Source: JBBQVO01 sp038211505 (lineage in GTDB: Bacteria; Chloroflexota; Dehalococcoidia; DSTF01; JACRBR01). Taken from it: a DNA stretch of 36,885 nucleotides. Every line of letters starts with the position of its first letter. Position 1 is the stretch's first letter. Positions 31,961 through 36,885 of the stretch are shown here, piece after piece. Position numbers and translations under genes: made by a program. Below the pieces are notes generated by a model. The model did no database searches and was not told the origin of the DNA. It worked only from the letters and a program-made list of their open reading frames with translations. The stretch covers positions 1-36,885 of the forward strand of contig JBBQVO010000009.1 in the NCBI GenBank assembly GCA_038211505.1, read 5' to 3'.

Positions 31961-33952
31961 ATGAAAAACGTCTCCGTCATTCTCGCGTTTCATGCTCAGG
32001 AGCCGCTGTGGGACTTGCCGCAGGCGGTGCTGGCGACGCTGCACGACCCCGACGTGCGGCGTGAAGCAGTCGGCAACGACAACTGGATCAAGAAGCGCGC
32101 GGCGGCCGGTCGCGACATCTACAGCAACTTGATCGACTTCGGCGCGCGGCTCGGGGCGCCGGTGTGCCTCGAAGCGACGAATGAAGTGCTAATGCAGATG
32201 CGGCGTCACATGCCGCAAACGTTTGCCCGACTGGGCGAGGCGTATCGCTCGGGCTCGCTCTATCCGATTTACGGTAACGCCTTCCACACGCACATCGCGA
32301 TGCTCTCCGACGACGAGCTGGCCGATGAGCTGCGTCTCAACCGCGAGTTCCTGCGCGACGTCGTTGGCGCGCCGGAGCCGCGGCATCTTGGCGCCTTCCC
32401 GATGGAGGGATCGATCGACGCGCACAAGCTCGCCGGGTTCAAGCGCGCCGGCATGGAGTACGTCATCTTCCCGAACCTCAGCCCACTGAAGGCGCGCTAC
32501 GAGTTCGATCCAGCGCCCCCGTTCGCAACGGACGGCGCCGCGTCGCGCACGACGGCAACGGAGGTATACGGCGCGTTCACGATCGACGACGGGTTGATCG
32601 CGCTGCCGCGGCACTTCCCGATCTCGCAGGAGATCTGGCGGCCGATCACGAAGTACGCGCCCGAGCGCCTCGTGCCGCAGGGCTACATCCTCGGCAAGTA
32701 CCCGGTGCTCGACGAGGAGTATCGCGATCACAAGCCCGTGGACTTCCCGACTACGCGCGAGCAGGGCGTTGAGGAGTACAAGGAGACGCTGCGTACGGCG
32801 CTGCGCGACGCGCCCGACGGAGGCTTGTTGCTCTACATCCAGGATCTCGAGCTGATGGACTTCGGAGAAGAAGCGCTCGATATTCTCGGCGAAGCGTGGT
32901 CGGCGGTGCGCGACGAGGGGGTCGCGAACGTACGATTCGTGACGCCGGATGATTACATCGACGCGATCAAGAGCGACGACCGCGTGTTGCCGCGCATGCG
33001 CTTCCACCAGGCGTCGTGGGCGCCCGAGATTCGGCTGGTGCTGCGCAGCGATGGCCACTATCCGCCGCTGCACGCCGGCGAAAACGAGGGCATCGACAAC
33101 GACACGGCTGTCTTTCGGCGCTGGCCCTTCATCTTCTGGGAGCCGGGTCGCTTCATCGCTGACACGATGAAGTCGTTGCTCGCGTCGTTCGGTCATGATT
33201 TGACGATCCGGCTGAGCGGCGTCGAGCTTGATGCGCGCGGCTACGACTTCGTCGGGCTCGACGCTGAGACGCGGCTCGCGATCCACATGCGGGCGATCCA
33301 GCGCGCTTGCAATTTCGGTTGGCAGCCGGACGAAGATCGGCATAAGTGGCCGTACATGCACGGGTTGGCGATCTGCGAGATCCTGCGCGACGAACTGAAA
33401 TCGCCCGACGACGGTGGTGTCGGTGAGGCATCGCAAACCACGAACCCGAACGCCGCGGCGCTGCCTCTGCCCGACTTCCGGCCGCTGCCGGAGCGCGCGC
33501 TGCGCGGCCTCGATCGCGTGCTGGAGATCATCGTCGATACGCGCGTCGCGTACTTGCGGCGCGGCATCGAGCATCTCGGCGATCGCACGGGTTCGACGGA
33601 GAAGCGCGCGGAGTCGGAGGAGCATTTGCGGAACGCCGAGCAGCGGCGCAAGCGCGCGTCGGCGCTGATCCGGCAGGTGCAGGCGGAGAACACGAAGTTC
33701 GTCACGAACTGCGCGATCGACGCGCGCGCAGGGCTGCGCATCGTCGCCCTTGTGCAGGAGCACTGTAAAGAGGCGTATCTCGCGATCAACGAGATCCAGC
33801 GCGCCTGGATGTGCATCGACGATACGGCGGGGATGATCGAGCAGATGTACGAGTATCTGCAGGCGCTGTACCCGCCGAAGTTCCCGGCGATCCTGCGTGA
33901 TCTGCTGTCGGATGAGGAGATGGCGGCGGTTGATGCGCCGGCGTTGGTGTAG
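31961..33952 (+). CDS. Large GH57-family protein
   Basis: 663 residues starting MKNVSVILAFHAQEPLWDLP, the GH57/DUF1957-like opening. Candidate catalytic residues are Glu149 in FPMEGSIDAHKLAG and Asp295 in YIQDLELMDFG. The middle is typical of GH57 (barrel and helical parts). The C-terminal 160 residues are mostly charged helices (EKRAESEEHLRNAEQRRKRA, QVQAENTKFVTNCAIDARAG, QEHCKEAYLAINEIQRAWMC), which look like a helical-bundle or coiled-coil domain. It ends with an acidic tail. No signal peptide. Substrate is unknown; position suggests alpha-glucan metabolism. Confidence 0.82.
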   Translation: MKNVSVILAFHAQEPLWDLPQAVLATLHDPDVRREAVGNDNWIKKRAAAGRDIYSNLIDFGARLGAPVCLEATNEVLMQMRRHMPQTFARLGEAYRSGSLYPIYGNAFHTHIAMLSDDELADELRLNREFLRDVVGAPEPRHLGAFPMEGSIDAHKLAGFKRAGMEYVIFPNLSPLKARYEFDPAPPFATDGAASRTTATEVYGAFTIDDGLIALPRHFPISQEIWRPITKYAPERLVPQGYILGKYPVLDEEYRDHKPVDFPTTREQGVEEYKETLRTALRDAPDGGLLLYIQDLELMDFGEEALDILGEAWSAVRDEGVANVRFVTPDDYIDAIKSDDRVLPRMRFHQASWAPEIRLVLRSDGHYPPLHAGENEGIDNDTAVFRRWPFIFWEPGRFIADTMKSLLASFGHDLTIRLSGVELDARGYDFVGLDAETRLAIHMRAIQRACNFGWQPDEDRHKWPYMHGLAICEILRDELKSPDDGGVGEASQTTNPNAAALPLPDFRPLPERALRGLDRVLEIIVDTRVAYLRRGIEHLGDRTGSTEKRAESEEHLRNAEQRRKRASALIRQVQAENTKFVTNCAIDARAGLRIVALVQEHCKEAYLAINEIQRAWMCIDDTAGMIEQMYEYLQALYPPKFPAILRDLLSDEEMAAVDAPALV

Positions 33953-34393
33953 ACATTCGTAGTCTGCGATGCGCCGACGGGTCTTCCACGAAGGCACACG
34001 AAGAGACACGAAGAAGGACGATCCACCCCCGGTCGCCCGGCTCGCGAGGGCAACGGAGAGGGCACAGAAATCAGAGAGTGTGGGCGAGCAGATCAGCCTC
34101 CCACGAAGAAACGCGAAGAGACACACAGTGTGCGGCACCGGGGGAGACGCGACGCGTAGCATAGGCGCCTCGCCAGTGCATCCGGCGAAGCCGGATCTCA
34201 CGTGTGACCAGCGTCCCTTCGAGCGAACGTCTCCGCGTGCGATGACGCCGCGGAGTGCGCGCCGTCCTGTATGGCGCTTCGGTTCGACGCACGGGCGTTG
34301 GGTGGCGACCGACCGCGGACGGAGCTAAAGCTTCGTCCCTACGACCCTGGATCGGCGACTTTTTCTTGTCCGCTCGTTTTCGTCGTCGTTGTG
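33953..34393. other. Repeat-rich spacer between convergent genes
   Basis: About 440 bp without a gene. It has two clusters of CACGAAGAGACACGAAG-like motifs (about 33988-34017 and 34101-34126), a small hairpin CATCCGGCGAAGCCGGATC near 34180, and family 3 repeat copy 2 at 34314-34343. Confidence 0.65.
34314..34343. repeat. Dispersed palindromic repeat, family 3 (copy 2)
   Basis: CGCGGACGGAGCTAAAGCTT then CGTCCCTACG, the inverse of copy 1 at 7814-7846. Confidence 0.65.
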
Positions 34394-35278
34394 TCAGACG
34401 CCGGCGTAGGAGTGGAGGCCGCTGACCCAGAGGTTGACGGCGAAGTAGGTGAAGAGGACGCCGATGTAGCCGAGGATGAGGATGCCGGCGGACCGCTTAC
34501 CGCGCCAGCCGCGGAGGCCGCGCGCGTGCAGGTAGCCGGCGTAGATCAGCCACGTGACGAGCGCGGACGTCTCCTTCGGATCCCAGCCCCAGTAGCGGCC
34601 CCAGGCGGAGTTCGCCCACCAGGCGCCGAGCGCGATGCCGAGCGCGAGCATCGGGAAGCCGACGAGCACCGACTTATGCGCGATCTCTTCGAGCGCGGCT
34701 GCCGAGGGCAGGCGCGCGAACCGCCGCTTGCCGTCCTGCACCAGATACAGCACCGCAGCGCCGAACGACACGGACAGCGCGCTGTACGACAGCATCATCA
34801 TGCCGACGTGGATCGCGAGAATGCGATTCGCCTGCAGCGCCGGGATCAGCGGCGTCACCTTCTCCGGGAAGAAGACGAGCGACACTGTGAACAGCGCCGC
34901 GATGCCGGGGAACAGCACAGCGCCGAGCGATCGCTGGCCATAGACGCGCTCGAAGATCACGTAGAAGAGCGTGCTGCCCCAGCCGAGGGCGATCGTGTAC
35001 TCGTACATGTTCGCGTACGGCGGGTGGCCGGTCGTCGCCCAGCGAAACGCCAGCGAGAGCGTCAGCGTCGCCAGCATCAGCCACGACGCCGCCGTCGCGA
35101 ACGGACCGAGGAACGCCGGCGGCTCGCTGCGGGAGGCGATCGTCACGCTCGTGCCGGCCGTCGTCGCCGCGCTGCGGTACGACACGCGCGGCCACAGCGG
35201 CGCAGCGACGTACGCCGCGGCGGCGCACAGCGCGAGCACGTAGGCGGCGATGAAGGAGTTGTAGGCGAGTGATTCCAA
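34394..35278 (-). CDS. ccsA: Cytochrome c assembly protein, CcsA/ResC type
   Basis: Membrane protein of system II cytochrome c biogenesis, 294 residues with about eight helices. It works with CcsB/ResB to export haem and attach it to apocytochrome c. The tryptophan-rich WWD motif is present in WGRYWGWDPKETSALVTWLI. Haem-ligand-type His residues flank it (LAIHVGMMMLSYSA and the terminal LHSYAG). The family call is firm. The partner ResB gene is not on this side of the window; upstream is an unrelated plus-strand gene. Confidence 0.93.
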   Translation of the reverse strand: MESLAYNSFIAAYVLALCAAAAYVAAPLWPRVSYRSAATTAGTSVTIASRSEPPAFLGPFATAASWLMLATLTLSLAFRWATTGHPPYANMYEYTIALGWGSTLFYVIFERVYGQRSLGAVLFPGIAALFTVSLVFFPEKVTPLIPALQANRILAIHVGMMMLSYSALSVSFGAAVLYLVQDGKRRFARLPSAAALEEIAHKSVLVGFPMLALGIALGAWWANSAWGRYWGWDPKETSALVTWLIYAGYLHARGLRGWRGKRSAGILILGYIGVLFTYFAVNLWVSGLHSYAGV

Positions 35279-35402
35279 TGTTCGATCCTGAGGGCTGTCG
35301 ATACAGATACGCGCAGGGAGCGTCGACGGTTCGGTTCTACAGTGTAAGAAGCGGAGGCCAGTCGCGGAAATCGGGGCTGAAACTGGTGCCGTTCGCTATA
35401 GC

Positions 35403-35408
35403 TATACT
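35403..35408 (+). promoter_or_regulatory. -10 element of a probably leaderless gene
   Basis: TATACT ends 6 bp before the ATG at 35415, so the start of transcription should fall at or next to the start codon. No ribosome site is visible. A matching -35 is weak. Confidence 0.4.
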
Positions 35409-35414
35409 CGCAAC

Positions 35415-36149
35415 ATGCGTGACTTCGAATGCATTGGCATTCCCTTCGTTGAGGAAAAAATCACCGGGCGCCGGTTCCGCGAACTCGCCGGTCTCGGGTA
35501 TCCGCACCCCCGGACGGACGGTGGCAAGACGATCATGTGGACAGACGCTTCGAGCGGCGCTGCCATGATCTTCAACACCGACTCCAAAGGTTCGATCGTC
35601 TGCGTTCAACCTGCCTTCCAGGCCGGTGTGGACTTTCGGGGCGTCGCGGCGGGTTGGGGCGCTGACGCGGATGGGTGTAGGTTCTGCGATCCCCTTCTCG
35701 CGACCCAGCCAGTTCCAAACTCGGATGCGCGGCCGCCTTTCGTATTTCACGTCGGGAACGCCGGGTTGGCACGCGAGCGTATCACGGCGGGCGCGCCGCT
35801 GGATCTGATCGTCGCCGGTTTCGCCCGCGGCATTCGGGCGTGGAAAGACGAAGCGGAGTACCATCGGACACCAGGCAAGCAGCACTCGGACGTTCACACG
35901 ATGGGATTTCGATACGACCCAAAGGACCCCAGTCCAGCGCAATATCTGATCACAGGTACGGTCTTATGCGTCGAACGGCAACGGAACTCCGTGACGAACG
36001 TCGAGTTCTGGGTAATGTCGCTCGACGCGCCGTTCGGAGACGGCCGTAGGTGGGACGTTGTGGCACGAGACGAGGACCTGCCTTGGGGCGCGAACGCGGG
36101 CAGTGTGGTCGAAGCCAATGTTTGGGCATGTGCGATGTCGATGAGCTGA
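35415..36149 (+). CDS. Orphan protein of unknown function
   Basis: 244 residues, not recognised. No signal peptide or membrane helix. The sequence looks globular, with mixed beta-strands (MIFNTDSKGSIVCVQPAF, YLITGTVLCVERQRNSVTNV), a possible metal-binding CRFC around residue 90, and a WDVVARDEDLPWG block near the C-terminus. Codon use and base composition are less GC-biased than in flanking genes, hinting at transfer. It is divergent from ccsA and convergent with the PIG-L gene. It might be translated leaderless, as judged from the nearby -10. Confidence 0.7.
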   Translation: MRDFECIGIPFVEEKITGRRFRELAGLGYPHPRTDGGKTIMWTDASSGAAMIFNTDSKGSIVCVQPAFQAGVDFRGVAAGWGADADGCRFCDPLLATQPVPNSDARPPFVFHVGNAGLARERITAGAPLDLIVAGFARGIRAWKDEAEYHRTPGKQHSDVHTMGFRYDPKDPSPAQYLITGTVLCVERQRNSVTNVEFWVMSLDAPFGDGRRWDVVARDEDLPWGANAGSVVEANVWACAMSMS

Positions 36150-36200
36150 TGTCCGTGGTCGCCGGCCCTCGTGTGCCATACTCCGCCTGTCGCGCGCCCA

Positions 36201-36885
36201 CTACTTCTTCGCCACCGGCGTCCCCGGCGCGCCCTCCGGCCGCCGAAACTCTATCCTCCGGAATGATTCGGCGTGGTCGTAGCCGGTTTGCTTGCGGCGT
36301 TCTTTGTTGGGCTTGCCGGCGCCCATCCAGCGCTTGAGGATGTCGTCGCGCGACCGCGCCTCGATCTGGCTCGTGTGGCAGAGGATCGCGTCGGCCTTCT
36401 GCTCCAGGTACGGGCCGATGTCGACGTGGAAGTCGGGGTTTTCGGTGCCGGCCATCAGCAGCTCGGCCGTGCGATGCGGGCCGATGCCATCGCGGGCGAA
36501 CTCGCTGTAGTAGTGCGGATCGTGCGCCGCCGGGAAGAGCGCATCGCGGACGACGCGGCCGATGACGCGGTGGTCGCTGTGGTTGAAGCCTGCGCGGAAG
36601 CCGTCCCACGAGATCATCAGATCCGGCTGCAGCTGGCGGATCAGCTTGACGACCATGCCGCGTAGCTCGTGCGTCTCTTCGAGGAAGCCGTCGGGCATGC
36701 CCCAGAAGATGCAGCGCTTCAGTCCGAGCACCTTCGCCGCGGCACGCTGTTCGGCCTCACGCATGGCGGCCAGTTCCTGACGACGGAGCGTGATGTCGCG
36801 CGTACCTTTATCGCCGCTCGTCGCGATGCACAGCGTCACATCGAGGCCGATATCGCAGAGCTTGGCGATCGTGCCACCGCAGAGG
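36201..36885 (-). CDS. PIG-L family deacetylase (5' end beyond the window)
   Basis: Zn-dependent N-acetyl-sugar deacetylase of the PIG-L/LmbE family (as in MshB/BshB). The frame is open to the window end and reads CGGTIAKLCDIGLDVTLCIA before the internal GTG at about 36839. The real start, with the family's HPDD motif, therefore lies outside. Visible are the substrate-binding SGDKGTRD loop, the ISWDGF segment and the metal-binding NHSDHRVIGRVV. Candidate substrates are GlcNAc-linked metabolites; nothing here decides which. The C-terminus extends past the core with a Pro/Gly-rich tail. Confidence 0.88.
   Translation of the reverse strand, partial: LCGGTIAKLCDIGLDVTLCIATSGDKGTRDITLRRQELAAMREAEQRAAAKVLGLKRCIFWGMPDGFLEETHELRGMVVKLIRQLQPDLMISWDGFRAGFNHSDHRVIGRVVRDALFPAAHDPHYYSEFARDGIGPHRTAELLMAGTENPDFHVDIGPYLEQKADAILCHTSQIEARSRDDILKRWMGAGKPNKERRKQTGYDHAESFRRIEFRRPEGAPGTPVAKK

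Overview
The window is GC-rich bacterial DNA, most like a Chloroflexota (Dehalococcoidia-type) genome. This placement is an inference from gene content: GH57 glucan enzymes, a TreT-type glycosyltransferase, secreted NHL/thrombospondin-3/dockerin-like proteins, a ydaO-type c-di-AMP riboswitch and many short palindromic intergenic repeats. No rRNA, tRNA, CRISPR array or transposase gene was recognised.

Layout. 113-3798 (minus): an oligopeptide/dipeptide-type ABC importer (two permeases and a Tat/lipobox binding protein; ATPases not in the window). 3951-4274: a small membrane protein. 4733-6584: thioredoxin reductase and thioredoxin (minus), divergent from a CsoR-family repressor (plus), with a perfect operator-like palindrome between them. 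6624-8808 (minus): a formyltransferase-family protein and a PHP-family histidinol-phosphatase-like protein. 9207-12005: a 932-residue secreted NHL-repeat protein. 12040-14673 (minus): a DUF3291 protein and a 718-residue membrane Fe-S oxidoreductase (FadF/HdrD type). 14806-14821: a perfect consensus parS site.

14930-17372 is the most unusual part. An approximately 230-bp structured sequence occurs twice in tandem. It is followed by a tightly overlapping three-gene cassette of small winged-helix-like proteins, the last fused to a TIR/deoxyribosyltransferase-like domain. Immediately downstream is a frameshifted 3' relic of a dockerin-type gene, which suggests the cassette arrived by insertion. 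It reads as a candidate undescribed defence or nucleotide-signalling system.

18191-23317 holds a ComB-family protein, a membrane protein, a MutM/Nei-family DNA glycosylase, NagA and a 3D-domain cell-wall protein. The last two converge on a 40-bp perfect palindrome. 24051-33952 is a storage and osmolyte cluster: promoter, c-di-AMP riboswitch, a degenerate TreT paralogue, an intact TreT, GlgC and three GH57 proteins. The working model is that c-di-AMP sets expression of trehalose/glycogen metabolism. 34394-36885 holds a CcsA/ResC-type cytochrome c assembly protein, an orphan gene and a PIG-L deacetylase cut by the window end.

All domain calls come from reading motifs by eye; no database search was run.
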